Positions 19,666 to 29,278 of a stretch of 64,000 nt of DNA are shown one piece after another. The notes beneath the pieces are model-generated. The model was not told the origin of the DNA. It made no database searches and worked only from the letters and a program-made list of their open reading frames with translations. Origin of the DNA: Acidobacteriota bacterium (lineage in GTDB: Bacteria > Acidobacteriota > Thermoanaerobaculia > Multivoradales > SZUA-115); contig JAJRVQ010000087.1 of the NCBI GenBank assembly GCA_024277255.1, positions 1 to 64,000 of the forward strand, given 5' to 3'. Numbering within the stretch: the first letter of the stretch is position 1; each line of letters begins with the position of its first letter. The position numbers and the translations under genes are program-made.

Positions 19666-21024
19666 TCAGGCGGCCGGCCTCCGGCCGCCTGAGCGACCTC
19701 GGCCCTGACCTCGAAAGAGGGCCAGGTAGGCTTCGAGTGTTTCCAGCGCCAGCCGGTCGGCGGGTGTTGAGACGACTCTGACTCCGGCTCGGCGCAGGCG
19801 GGCGCCGAGGCGCCGGTTGGCGAGGAGGATTTCTAGACCGGCGACCTGGGCGAAGACGCCGCTGGCGTTGTCTGGGAGCTGGTGGGCGAGAGCTTCCAGC
19901 TCGGGGTCGCGCAGGTTGATCAGCATCGGGCGATGGCGCCGTTCGAGGTGGAGGAGCGATTCGCGCAGCAGTTCGGCGGCGGCGAGATCGACCACCGAGG
20001 TCAACAGCACGACGGTGGCGCTGCGCGCTTCGAGTGCCATGGTGCGTTCGGCGGCGAGGTCATAGGCGGGTTCGGCGAGGCGCGGTTGCAGGTCGTAGAG
20101 TTCTTCGTAGGCTCGCGAGATTCCCCGGCTGCCGCCGCCCGGGCCGCCGACGCGCACCAGTCTTTCGATGCGGTGTGAGAAGGCAATGAGGGTCACCCGG
20201 TCGCCGCGGGCCGCCGCCACCCGAGTCAGGGCCAGAGCGGTGGCCAGGGCGTGATCGAGCTTGCTGCGGTCGCCCTCGCGCGAGGTCATCGAGCGGGCGC
20301 AGTCGAGGAGGATGACCAGGCGGGCGCCACGTTCCCAGGTCTCTTCCCGGGAGACCAGCCGGCGGTGGCGCGCGGTGGCTTTCCAGTGGATCTTGCTCAG
20401 CGGGTCGCCAGGCCGGTACTCGCGCAGCGCGTAGGGCTCGCTGCCGGCGCCACGAATCGCCAGCGGCATGGTGCCGAGCTGGCGCCGCTGGGCGAGTGCC
20501 AGCAGATGGCCGACCTGCCCGCTCCAGCGGATCTGCGGGTAGACCCGGCGCGGTTGCGGGGCGATCAGCTCGCGCTGTGTCCAGGCCAGCTTCCAGGGTC
20601 CAAGGATGCGGGCGGTCAGTGGCCCCACGGCGTTCTCGCCGCGCTGTCGCGGCGTCAGGCGGTAGCTCCACTGGAGGCGATGGCCGGGGGTGAGTTCGAC
20701 CCGTTTTCGGCGCGTCGAGGCGGCGATGGCCGGGCAGAGCCCCTCGCGCAGCAACAGGGTAATGGGCCGGTTGTAGCCGGGTGCGGGATTGCCGGCTTCG
20801 AGATCGACCCTCACCGTGGCCGGCGCTCCTTGTACCAGCATCGTCGGCCAGTGGCGCGAAGCGGTGACGCTCTGGGTACGGGCCCGACGCAAGTCGAGCC
20901 AGAAGAGGGCTGCTAGAAGCAGATCCAGGCCGACGATCACCCACACCAACCACGGCTGGCCGATGGCACCGATGAGCAGCAGGGAGACCAGGCTCAGGGC
21001 CAGGAAGAGGCGACCGGCGGGCAT
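19666..21024 (-). CDS. DUF58 domain-containing protein
   Basis: 'EPYALREYRPGDPLSKIHWKATARHRRLVSREETWERGARLVILLDCARSM'. Start chosen at MPAGRLFLALS (21024). Confidence 0.85.
   Translation of the reverse strand: MPAGRLFLALSLVSLLLIGAIGQPWLVWVIVGLDLLLAALFWLDLRRARTQSVTASRHWPTMLVQGAPATVRVDLEAGNPAPGYNRPITLLLREGLCPAIAASTRRKRVELTPGHRLQWSYRLTPRQRGENAVGPLTARILGPWKLAWTQRELIAPQPRRVYPQIRWSGQVGHLLALAQRRQLGTMPLAIRGAGSEPYALREYRPGDPLSKIHWKATARHRRLVSREETWERGARLVILLDCARSMTSREGDRSKLDHALATALALTRVAAARGDRVTLIAFSHRIERLVRVGGPGGGSRGISRAYEELYDLQPRLAEPAYDLAAERTMALEARSATVVLLTSVVDLAAAELLRESLLHLERRHRPMLINLRDPELEALAHQLPDNASGVFAQVAGLEILLANRRLGARLRRAGVRVVSTPADRLALETLEAYLALFRGQGRGRSGGRRPAA
19667..19691. terminator. Strong hairpin CAGGCGGCCGG-CCT-CCGGCCGCCTG between convergent genes
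   Basis: Perfect 11-bp inverted repeat with 3-nt loop; overlaps the DUF58 stop codon (19666-19668). Confidence 0.75.
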
Positions 21025-21079
21025 TAGCGGCGGCCCTGTTGTTGGCGCGGTCGGCGAGGTGAAGGGGGCGGCGAGTGAT

Positions 21080-22072
21080 TCAGCGGGGCACCTCCACGGC
21101 GGCGGCGACCGACTGCAAGATTTTGGCTGCGGTCTGCCCTTCAAGCTCGGATTCGGCGGTCAGCATCAAGCGGTGAGACCAGCAGGGAACGAGGAAGCGT
21201 TTGAGGTCGTCGGGAGCCACGAAGTCACGCTCGGCGAGGAGGGCTCCAGCCCGTGACACTTCGAGCAGGGCCAACGCTCCGCGTGGGCTGATGCCGAGTT
21301 CCACGTAGGGTGAGTCGCGCACCGCCGTGGCCAGCCGAAAGAGGTAGTCGAGCAAGTCGGGCGAGACGTGGGTGAGGCGGGACGCTTGGCGCAGACTGGC
21401 GGCATCGGCGTCACTCATCACCGGCTGTGGATAGCCGCTGTCCGGCCCCCAGCCGGGAAGGTCGCCGGCCACCGCCCGGCGGTAGAGTTCCACCTCGGCC
21501 TCCTCCCCGGGCAGGCGCAGATCGATGCGCATCAGAAAGCGGTCGAGCTGTGCCTCCGGCAGTGGGTAGACCCCCTCGAACTCGATCGGGTTCTGGGTGG
21601 CGATGACGAAGAACTCCGGGGGCAGCGGGTGGGTTTCGCCGTCGATGGTGACCTGGCGCTCTTGCATCGCTTCGAGTAGCGCCGACTGCGTCTTGGGCGG
21701 CGTACGGTAGATCTCGTCGGCCATCAACAGGTGGGTGAAGATCGGTCCGCGCAGCAGCTTGAACCGGCCGGAATCCCCCCGGTAGATATTTGTGCCGATG
21801 ACGTCGGCGGGCATCAGGTCAGGGGTGAACTGAACCCGCGCGAAGGGTACGCCGAGACAGGCTGCAAAGCAGCGCGCCAGCAGTGTCTTGCCCAGCCCCG
21901 GTACCCCTTCGAGCAGCGCATGGCCACCGGCCATGTAGGCGGCGAGCAGCGCCTCGGCCGCGCTCTCCTGGCCGAGGACGCAGCCGCCGAGTTCGGAGAG
22001 GGTCGCCGCGGCAACCTGGCGCAGGCGACTCAAGTCGAGGTGGGTGTTGTCCACCCGCGGTGGTTCGGTCAT
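21080..22072 (-). CDS. MoxR-family AAA ATPase
   Basis: '[21 protein letters not shown]', '[29 protein letters not shown]', '[27 protein letters not shown]'. Confidence 0.95.
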   Translation of the reverse strand: MTEPPRVDNTHLDLSRLRQVAAATLSELGGCVLGQESAAEALLAAYMAGGHALLEGVPGLGKTLLARCFAACLGVPFARVQFTPDLMPADVIGTNIYRGDSGRFKLLRGPIFTHLLMADEIYRTPPKTQSALLEAMQERQVTIDGETHPLPPEFFVIATQNPIEFEGVYPLPEAQLDRFLMRIDLRLPGEEAEVELYRRAVAGDLPGWGPDSGYPQPVMSDADAASLRQASRLTHVSPDLLDYLFRLATAVRDSPYVELGISPRGALALLEVSRAGALLAERDFVAPDDLKRFLVPCWSHRLMLTAESELEGQTAAKILQSVAAAVEVPR

Positions 22073-23331
22073 GGTGTTGTTTCCTCTTGGTCAGGATGAA
22101 GGGGATGGGTCGGAAAAGACGGGCTGCCGTGCTCACGGCGAATGCGGGCGACATGGGCGGCGAGGTTGACCAGCTGGCGGCTGTTGGTCGCCGGCTGCAA
22201 GCTGGACAGCGCCGAGGAGAACGCAGGATTGGCGTCGTCCAGCTGCTGAACCCTCTCGATCAGCAACTCTCCCGCCCAGCGGTGATGGCCCATCGTCTCG
22301 TGCAGTATGCCCATGCCCCGCAGCAGACCCGCGGTCGAACCACTGTGCGCCGTTGGTTCGCGCCACACGGGGCCGAAGCGACGGGCGAGGAACCAGACGG
22401 CGAGGAGGTAGATGGCGAGCAAATGCACCAAAAACAGGTCGAATACCCGTTGGGGCACAGGCGTTACCCTTTCGCCGGGCGGGCGCAGACCGTGATGGTA
22501 CTCATCGAAGCTCCACCGGGCGGCGCCCGCTGCGAGCAGGCTTTCCAGCAGTCCGGCATTGCCGGCTTCCCCCAAACGGGCATTGGACAGAACATCCGCC
22601 GGAAGCCAAATCATCCGGCCGTCGCCGAAGGGGACGCTGAAGATCACCGCTGCCTCTTCGGCCAGCGGTCGCGCGAGGTAGGTACCCTGTTTCTCCAAGA
22701 CGTCGTCGACCAATCTCCTGCCCGCGGACGGTTCCTCTGCGCTGCGGGCAGCTGTGGCGGTGTTACCGGGGGCGGCGTGAAACCAGGGTTGAGCGCCGGT
22801 GCTCGCTTGCGGCACGGCCGCGGGTGGGCGTAGCGAGATCTCTCGGATCTCACCGCCGAGCGCGGGGCCGGGGAGGAGTTTCCATCTCTCTTTTTGCCAG
22901 CTGCGCCAGCCGCCATAGCCCAAGGGCGAGCTGCGCCTGGCGCGGCGCGCAGCCAGGCCGAAATGGTCGAAGAACCTCTTCTCGGCTCCGCGGGGAATCT
23001 GGCCGGAGTAGGCGATGATCACCGTTGCGCCCGCTTGCGCGAAGGCACGGTAGGGCTCGAAGTCTGCCTGCAATGCAGCGCTCGACCAGGGAAAGCCGGT
23101 GACCAGCACGGCGCTCGCGTCAGTGTCGCCGGGCTCCTCGCCGAGCTGGTGGTCGAGGAGAGTGATCTCGGCTCCGCGGGCCGCGAGGTACTTTCGGGCC
23201 GCCAACCAGCCTCCCGGTCCAGGGGAGAGGGCGCTTGGTCCACTGCCGCCGGGAGTGTAGAGGGCGATCAAAGTGGCGACGACGGTGAGCAAGACGGCGG
23301 CAAGAACGCCGGTCTTGTGGGCGCGACTCAC
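22069..23331 (-). CDS. DUF4350-like membrane protein
   Basis: N-terminal TM, '[28 protein letters not shown]', '[11 protein letters not shown]'; ATGA overlap with moxR. Confidence 0.7.
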   Translation of the reverse strand: MSRAHKTGVLAAVLLTVVATLIALYTPGGSGPSALSPGPGGWLAARKYLAARGAEITLLDHQLGEEPGDTDASAVLVTGFPWSSAALQADFEPYRAFAQAGATVIIAYSGQIPRGAEKRFFDHFGLAARRARRSSPLGYGGWRSWQKERWKLLPGPALGGEIREISLRPPAAVPQASTGAQPWFHAAPGNTATAARSAEEPSAGRRLVDDVLEKQGTYLARPLAEEAAVIFSVPFGDGRMIWLPADVLSNARLGEAGNAGLLESLLAAGAARWSFDEYHHGLRPPGERVTPVPQRVFDLFLVHLLAIYLLAVWFLARRFGPVWREPTAHSGSTAGLLRGMGILHETMGHHRWAGELLIERVQQLDDANPAFSSALSSLQPATNSRQLVNLAAHVARIRREHGSPSFPTHPLHPDQEETTP

Positions 23332-24173
23332 GACTCACTCCCCTGTGCTTGTGGAGTCGCGGCCTGTGGAGTCGCGGCCGGTGGAGTGGCGAGAACCGCC
23401 GCCAGCTGGTCGGCGAAGCCGCGAACCTCATCGGCCCGCGGTGGGCGAGGGCCGTAGACCAGGGTGTCGAGTTGGCGAACGATGGGCAGGAGTTGGCGCC
23501 GGCGTGAGCGCTCCAGGTGGGCTTGTTCGAGCAACTCACGGCTGGTCCATGCGGGGTCGACCCGCTCGGCGGCGAGGCTGCGGGCGAGCCACCACCAAGC
23601 GGCTTCGAGGGCGCCCGAGAGGTCGCCCGCCGCCAATCGGTTCTCCAGCGTAGCGAGCCACGCGGCGGCTCCTCTCGCCAGTTTCGCGGCGCTTTTCTCA
23701 TTGGCCAGCGTCTCTTCGATCTCCGCTGTGCGCTGGCGAGTGAAGAGGCGTGAAAGGGGGACAGCAAGTCCGAGAAAAACGAGTACCGCCGCACCCCAAA
23801 CCAGGATCTGCCCGGCCCATCGCAGCACCGACGTGATGCTGGTGACGTGCGACAGGGTGGAGATCAAGGCGCGGTAGAGCCGAGCTCGAAGCCTTCTGAG
23901 AAGAAAGGAGAGGTAGGCCGTCAGGCTGGTCGGTTGAGGGTCGCGCTGCAGCAGTCCTTGGTCGCGGATGGCTTCCAAGGTTGCTCGATCGGTGGCGACG
24001 AAGACGATTTGCTTTTCCTCTGCCTTGCCGGCTTTGCCCGTACTGGTCTCGACCGTACTGGTCTCGACGGTGCCGGCCTTGGGATCAGGGCTCGGCTGTG
24101 CCGCCGCGCCGCCGCTTCCGGCGACAGCCAAGAGGAGCCAGATGGCCGACGTGAGGCACCGCGACACCCTCAC
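23328..24173 (-). CDS. DUF4129-like membrane protein
   Basis: Position in cluster; TM; C-terminal 'WTSRELLEQAHLERSRRRQLLPIVRQLDTLVYGPRPPRADEVRGFADQL'. Confidence 0.7.
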   Translation of the reverse strand: MRVSRCLTSAIWLLLAVAGSGGAAAQPSPDPKAGTVETSTVETSTGKAGKAEEKQIVFVATDRATLEAIRDQGLLQRDPQPTSLTAYLSFLLRRLRARLYRALISTLSHVTSITSVLRWAGQILVWGAAVLVFLGLAVPLSRLFTRQRTAEIEETLANEKSAAKLARGAAAWLATLENRLAAGDLSGALEAAWWWLARSLAAERVDPAWTSRELLEQAHLERSRRRQLLPIVRQLDTLVYGPRPPRADEVRGFADQLAAVLATPPAATPQAATPQAQGSES

Positions 24174-25168
24174 GGTTCGGGATCGCCGATCTTCTCCGGC
24201 GGCGCGGAGGATTGGGTGTCGGGGGGTTCGATCATCCGGCTCTCGGCGGTCTCGGGCGGGAGGCCGGCAGAGAACTGCGGAACCTCGAGAGCTTCCAGCT
24301 CCGCTTCGAGGTCGCTGCCCTCGGAGCGCCGCCGCACGTCCCAGTAGAGCAGAGCGAGGCCAAAACCGAGGTAAATCAGCACCGCGCTACTGCCCAGTGC
24401 ACCCAAGGCGGCGTTGGGAACGGAGAGCCAAAACCAGTTGCTGGCGAAAACCTCCTCCGGCGAGCCGACCGCTTGGCGCGTAGTCATGATCTGCTGGACG
24501 ATCTGCAAGGGCATCTGCATCAGCAGAGAGACGGCGGTGGAGAGGATCCAGCCGACGACCAGCAGAACGAAGATCTTGAAGCGCGGGCTCGAAGTCCACT
24601 CGCCCTGAGGGTTGTGGCCGGAGAGTTGGTAGCTGCGGGCGAGCGCCTTGGAGCCGTAGAGATCGTCCTCCACCGTGGCGGAGATGGCAAAACCCCAGAG
24701 GGTGGTCAAGAGGATGCCGGGCAGCAGGCAGCAAATGTAGCCGAGGGTGAGCGAGAGGCTGAGCATCAGCACGGTAACCAAGACTCGTGGTTTGAAGGTG
24801 TGTCCCCAGTGCGAGGCAAAATGGATCGGCCGGCCGGCGACGGCGTTGGCTGTACCGCTGAACGCCGCGGCGTTGGCCAGACCGAGCAGCACCATCGCCA
24901 ACACCGTCGCCAGGCAGGAGTAGCCGAAGAAGGGTGCCATGCCGGCGAGGTCTCCTTCTCTCATCGAGATCATCAGATCGTTCATCTGGCGCAAGTAGGC
25001 GATCTGTCCGGTGGCGTTCACCACCTGTAATGCCACAATCGGCAAAGCGATGGGCAGAAACAAGGTTCGGAAGTGCCGGCGGAAGAGAGTCCCGGCTTCA
25101 TCGATCAAGCGGCGAAAGGGGATCGGCTCATCGAGAGCGGGGATGCGGGTTGGCAGCTCGGTGGTCAT
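24170..25168 (-). CDS. Multi-TM membrane protein of DUF58/SpoIIM cluster
   Basis: 'LIDEAGTLFRRHFRTLFLPIALPIVALQVVNATGQIAY'; start chosen at MTTELPTRIPALDEP (25168). The track ORF start at 25612 is not supported. Confidence 0.7.
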   Translation of the reverse strand: MTTELPTRIPALDEPIPFRRLIDEAGTLFRRHFRTLFLPIALPIVALQVVNATGQIAYLRQMNDLMISMREGDLAGMAPFFGYSCLATVLAMVLLGLANAAAFSGTANAVAGRPIHFASHWGHTFKPRVLVTVLMLSLSLTLGYICCLLPGILLTTLWGFAISATVEDDLYGSKALARSYQLSGHNPQGEWTSSPRFKIFVLLVVGWILSTAVSLLMQMPLQIVQQIMTTRQAVGSPEEVFASNWFWLSVPNAALGALGSSAVLIYLGFGLALLYWDVRRRSEGSDLEAELEALEVPQFSAGLPPETAESRMIEPPDTQSSAPPEKIGDPEP

Positions 25169-26145
25169 GACGTGGGTTCTCGCATCGTTTTGGCAGAGAG
25201 GAAGGGGTTGAGGGCGAAAAGAAGAAAGAGCGCTTCGAGCGCTAGTCCGATCGCCGTCTTGAGCTGTGGCGAGATCGCTCCGGCCGGCGAGATGAAGGCC
25301 TCGACGAAGGCCAGCAGGGCGAGCCACGGCAGGCAGCCGATGAGCAGCACCAGAGCGTCGCGAGCCGCCTCGCGCAGCGCTACGGCCCGCGGCCGATCGT
25401 CGGTGGCGACCAGCCCTCTGGCGATCACCAGGCCGCCGCCGGAGCAGACGAGGATCATGCTGATTTCGAGTGGGCCGTGCGCCGAGATGAAGGTCAGCAA
25501 GGGAAAGACCATCGAATGGTTGAGGGTGAGCCCGACGACGGAGCCGAGCATCAGGCCGTTGTAAAAGACGAGGAAGACGGTGAGCAAACCGGCGGTCAGA
25601 CCGCCGGCCCAACCCATCAGCGCCACCTTGATGTTGTTGGTGCCGATGGCCGCCGCTGCCGTCGGGGCGACATCCTCGGTTAGAACCTCAGTCCACAGCC
25701 GGCCCTCTTGCAGCCCTTCGAGCGCTTGTGGACCGACGAAGGCCAGGCCGAAGTTGGGTTGCACGAGGGTGATCGCCAGGCCGAGCAGGCCGGCGCCGAA
25801 GAAAAGACCGAGGGCAATCAGAATCTCGGGCAGTCGCCGCCTGAAGGTCCGCGGAAAGGTCTGCGTGGTGAAGTGGAGCAAACCCGAGAAGCGGTGGCTG
25901 CGGTCGCGTTGTAGCAGCCGCGTTCCCGCCGTTGCCAAGCGCTGCAGACGCCGTGCTGCGCTGGTGGCTGCGTAGCGGGCATTGGCCAGGGAATGGTCGT
26001 GGAGCACCCGGCGGTAGTCGAAGGCGAGCTGTTCGAGTTCCTGGTAGTCGAGGGCGTTCCCGCGCGGCGAATCAGCGCGCTGCAGGGTGCTCTCGAAGCG
26101 GTCCCAAATCGGAGTCCGTAGCTCGACGAAGCGGTTGTAGTCCAT
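25165..26145 (-). CDS. Stage II sporulation protein M (SpoIIM)-like membrane protein
   Basis: 'NTNNIKVALMGWAGGLTAGLLTVFLVFYNGLMLGSVVGL...FISAHGPLEISMILVCSGGGLVIARGLV'-type motif. Confidence 0.85.
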   Translation of the reverse strand: MDYNRFVELRTPIWDRFESTLQRADSPRGNALDYQELEQLAFDYRRVLHDHSLANARYAATSAARRLQRLATAGTRLLQRDRSHRFSGLLHFTTQTFPRTFRRRLPEILIALGLFFGAGLLGLAITLVQPNFGLAFVGPQALEGLQEGRLWTEVLTEDVAPTAAAAIGTNNIKVALMGWAGGLTAGLLTVFLVFYNGLMLGSVVGLTLNHSMVFPLLTFISAHGPLEISMILVCSGGGLVIARGLVATDDRPRAVALREAARDALVLLIGCLPWLALLAFVEAFISPAGAISPQLKTAIGLALEALFLLFALNPFLSAKTMREPTS

Positions 26146-26170
26146 GCGTGGTTTCGGCCCGCTGTGTCCG

Positions 26171-26896
26171 TTAGCCGCCGCGGATGGCGATCAGGGCGCG
26201 GCGCAGCACTGCCGCGGGGTCGTGCTCCATGGCGGTTGCCGTCTCTGCGTCGAGCAAGTGGGGAGCGTCGCGTTGCACCATGGCGACCAGCCGTTGTCCG
26301 ATGGAGAGGCGCTGGCTCGCTTCGAGTTCATCGGCGCGGCGCAGGTAGGATTCGACCAGCGCCACTTGGCGTGCGTTCCAGGTGGTGGGGATCTGGCCGA
26401 GAACGACTTCATCTTCGGGGCGCTCTTCGTGGATCACCAGAGTCCCGGCCAGATGGTCGCCGAGCCGCCGCGAATGAGAGTCGAGCGCCATGACGGGAAT
26501 ACCGATCAGCAGGTCGATGACTCGCAGGAGGTTGCGGATCAAGAAGGCCCCGGTGGTCGGCGTTCCTCCGCTACTGCCGACGGTGCGCAGCCGCACCACC
26601 ATCTTGCCGGGCGTGCGACCGCGGGTGGCGATCTCGAACACGGCAAAGTAACCCATTTGGAGCAGGAACTGGCTGAGGATCAGAATGGCGATGAGCCAGC
26701 CTCCCGACATACCCGTGGCGCTCAATCCCAAGACCAGGGTGAAGAAGAGAATCACCGCCAGCACGAAGACGATGAGGAGGTCGATCGCTCCCGCCAGGGC
26801 TCGGCTTCCCACCCCGGCGAGCGGTAGTTCCAGGGCGATGTTGTCGATCGCCAGGACGGTGGGGGCGGTGGGATGTTCGTCGAACTGCGGGGTCAT
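26171..26896 (-). CDS. RDD-family membrane protein
   Basis: 'SRALAGAIDLLIVFVLAVILFF...FEIATRGRTPGKMVVRLRTV...RNLLRVIDLL'. Confidence 0.85.
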   Translation of the reverse strand: MTPQFDEHPTAPTVLAIDNIALELPLAGVGSRALAGAIDLLIVFVLAVILFFTLVLGLSATGMSGGWLIAILILSQFLLQMGYFAVFEIATRGRTPGKMVVRLRTVGSSGGTPTTGAFLIRNLLRVIDLLIGIPVMALDSHSRRLGDHLAGTLVIHEERPEDEVVLGQIPTTWNARQVALVESYLRRADELEASQRLSIGQRLVAMVQRDAPHLLDAETATAMEHDPAAVLRRALIAIRGG

Positions 26897-27110
26897 CGGT
26901 AGGTTCTTACCTGTAGTAGGTATTCAGATGCTGACAGAGTAGGCCGGCTGGGCGGGTGAGGTCAACCGGCGTAGAGAGGAGGCTGTGGATTTTACCTTGG
27001 TGCCGTGGTCTGGTTTTATTCATCGATGACTGATCCACGGGTAGACTCGGGCGCCCGGTTTCATGCCGGGTGGCGGGATCGGTGACCCGTCGGCAGGTGG
27101 AGGATATTCG

Positions 27111-27359
27111 ATGGCTTCGACGGTGCGAGAGTGGCTGCTGCTGGCAAGCCGATGGTCGGTGATGCGCCGAGCGCTGATGGCGGGAATGCTGGTCGGTTCG
27201 GTACAGATCCTCATCAACCACGGTGACGCCCTGCTGGCAGGGGAACTGACTTCGCGGCGGGTGGTCAAGATGATCCTCACTTCGCTGGTGCCGTACATGG
27301 TGTCGACCTTCTCGAGCGTCGGCGCCATCCGGCACCGCGACGGAACCGGGATGGGATGA
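27111..27359 (+). CDS. NrtS-like small membrane protein
   Basis: 'MRRALMAGMLVGSVQILINHGDALLAGELTSRRVVKMILTSLVPYMVSTFSSVGA'. Start ATG 27111. Confidence 0.75.
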   Translation: MASTVREWLLLASRWSVMRRALMAGMLVGSVQILINHGDALLAGELTSRRVVKMILTSLVPYMVSTFSSVGAIRHRDGTGMG

Positions 27360-29278
27360 TGGACAGGGTGGACCGAAGCGAGGTGGCCCACGACCAGTTG
27401 GCAGGTGTAGCCGAGCGTTATCGCCACCGTCGCCGCCGCTTCGCCGGCGAAGAGCGGGCTTTGCGCCAGCGCTCCCGTTCCCTGTCCTACCTACGGCTGG
27501 CGCTCTTTCTCGCCATGGTGGTTTGCCTCGGCGTGATCCTCGTTCGAGGCTTCGGCGCGCAGCGAATCTGGCTCGCCTCGGCGGCGCTCTTCTTCGTCAC
27601 TTTCGCCCTCTTGGTTCGCCTCCATCGTCGGGTGGAGCAGCGCCGAAGCCGCTTCGCCAGCCTCGAAACGATCAACGCTGATGCCCTCTTGCGATTGCAG
27701 CGGGGATGGGACGACTTGCCGTTGCCCACGGCACCGCTTCAGATCGATGGACTGGGTGGCGCGATGGTCCGCGATCTGGATCTCTTCGGCCGCGGCTCGC
27801 TTTTTCATTTGCTCGGCACCGCCTGGTCGCCGCCGGGCCGAGCCACTCTGGCCGCCTGGTTGTTGAGACCGGCGCGGTGCGCTGAGATCGAGCGGCGGCA
27901 GTCCGCCGTTGCCGCGGTGGCGGAGAACTTGGACTTTCGCCAGGAGTTGGAACTGCGCTGCCGGCCCCTGGCCGAGGCGGAGCCCGACCCGGAGCCCTTT
28001 CTAGCCTGGGCCGAAGATGAGCCCTGGTTGGCGGGACATCCGGTGCTGCTGTGGTGGGCGCGAGGGTCGGCGCTGCTTACCCTGCCGCTGCTCGTGGCCG
28101 GGATCTTTGGCCAGGTTCCCTGGATCCTGGCCGGATTCCTGCCCTTGGCCAACTTCACCCTGGCCTACCTGCTTTTCAAACGGCTCGAAGCCACGTTCGA
28201 CCGGGTGGATCAAGGTCGGGCCGGCTTCGCCGCCTATTCGGCGGCGCTGGAGATTCTGGCGGGGGAGAACTTTGAGGACGAGCGGCTGCGCAGTGTGGCG
28301 GCCGCCGTCACCAGCGGCGACGAGCCGGCTCATCTGGCGACGCGGCGGTTGGGACGGCTGGTGGTGCTGGCGGACACGCGCCATGGCGGCTACGTTCATT
28401 TCATCGTACAGGCGCTTTTTCTATGGGACCTCCATGTCCTCTCGCGCTTCGAGCACTGGCAGCGAAAGTACGGAGCCCAAGCCCGAGGGTGGTTGCGGGC
28501 ACTGGGTGAGATTGAAACGCTGGCTGCGCTGGGTGGCTTGGCCGCGGACAATCCAGACTGGGCTTTCCCGCGCCTGGCCGACTCCCCGGCGCCGAACTCC
28601 CCGGCACCGAACTCTCAGTGTCTTCGCGCCGAGCGGTTGGCCCATCCGCTGTTGCGCCAGGAAACGCGGGTGGGCAACGATGTGGAGATCGGCCCCCCCG
28701 GCACCTTCTTGCTGGTCACCGGCTCCAACATGTCGGGCAAGAGCACCCTCCTGCGAGCGGTGGGGGTCAACGTGGTGCTGGCGCAAGCCGGGGGGCCGGT
28801 CTGTGCCGCCCGTTTCGAGTTGCCGCCGCTGACCCTGGGAACCAGCGTGTTGGTCGAAGACTCGTTGACCGATGGCTACTCATTCTTCATGGCGGAGCTG
28901 CGCCGGCTCAAGGAGATCGTCGAGTTGGCCGAGGCGAGCCATGCCGGCGGCGAACGCTCGCTCCTCTTCTTGCTCGACGAGATCCTGCGTGGCACCAATG
29001 CCCCTGAGCGGCGAGTCGCGGTGCGGCGGGTCTTGCTCCACCTACTGAAACTAGGGGCGATCGGCGCCGTCTCGACCCACGACCTGGCTCTGGCCGAGAT
29101 GGAGGGCCTCGCCGCAGGCTGCCGGCCGGTCCATTTTCGCGAGACGGTACACACCGAGGGCGAGGGGCCGCGGATGACCTTCGACTATCGGCTGCGCCCC
29201 GGAGTCGCCACCACGGTCAACGCCCTGAAGTTGCTCGATCTGGTTGGGCTGGGCGAGGAGACGGAAGCCTCTACCTAG
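27356..29278 (+). CDS. Membrane-anchored MutS-family ATPase
   Basis: Walker A 'TGSNMSGKSTLLRAVGVN', 'LFLLDEILRGTNAPERRVAVRRVL', 'VSTHDLALAE'; predicted TM pairs in the N-terminal half; no mismatch-recognition domain seen. Confidence 0.8.
   Translation: MMDRVDRSEVAHDQLAGVAERYRHRRRRFAGEERALRQRSRSLSYLRLALFLAMVVCLGVILVRGFGAQRIWLASAALFFVTFALLVRLHRRVEQRRSRFASLETINADALLRLQRGWDDLPLPTAPLQIDGLGGAMVRDLDLFGRGSLFHLLGTAWSPPGRATLAAWLLRPARCAEIERRQSAVAAVAENLDFRQELELRCRPLAEAEPDPEPFLAWAEDEPWLAGHPVLLWWARGSALLTLPLLVAGIFGQVPWILAGFLPLANFTLAYLLFKRLEATFDRVDQGRAGFAAYSAALEILAGENFEDERLRSVAAAVTSGDEPAHLATRRLGRLVVLADTRHGGYVHFIVQALFLWDLHVLSRFEHWQRKYGAQARGWLRALGEIETLAALGGLAADNPDWAFPRLADSPAPNSPAPNSQCLRAERLAHPLLRQETRVGNDVEIGPPGTFLLVTGSNMSGKSTLLRAVGVNVVLAQAGGPVCAARFELPPLTLGTSVLVEDSLTDGYSFFMAELRRLKEIVELAEASHAGGERSLLFLLDEILRGTNAPERRVAVRRVLLHLLKLGAIGAVSTHDLALAEMEGLAAGCRPVHFRETVHTEGEGPRMTFDYRLRPGVATTVNALKLLDLVGLGEETEAST

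Noticed and set aside
25169-25612. N-terminal extension of the 480-aa minus ORF
   Set aside because: Overlaps the SpoIIM gene in another frame; composition is Arg/Gly-rich shadow coding.
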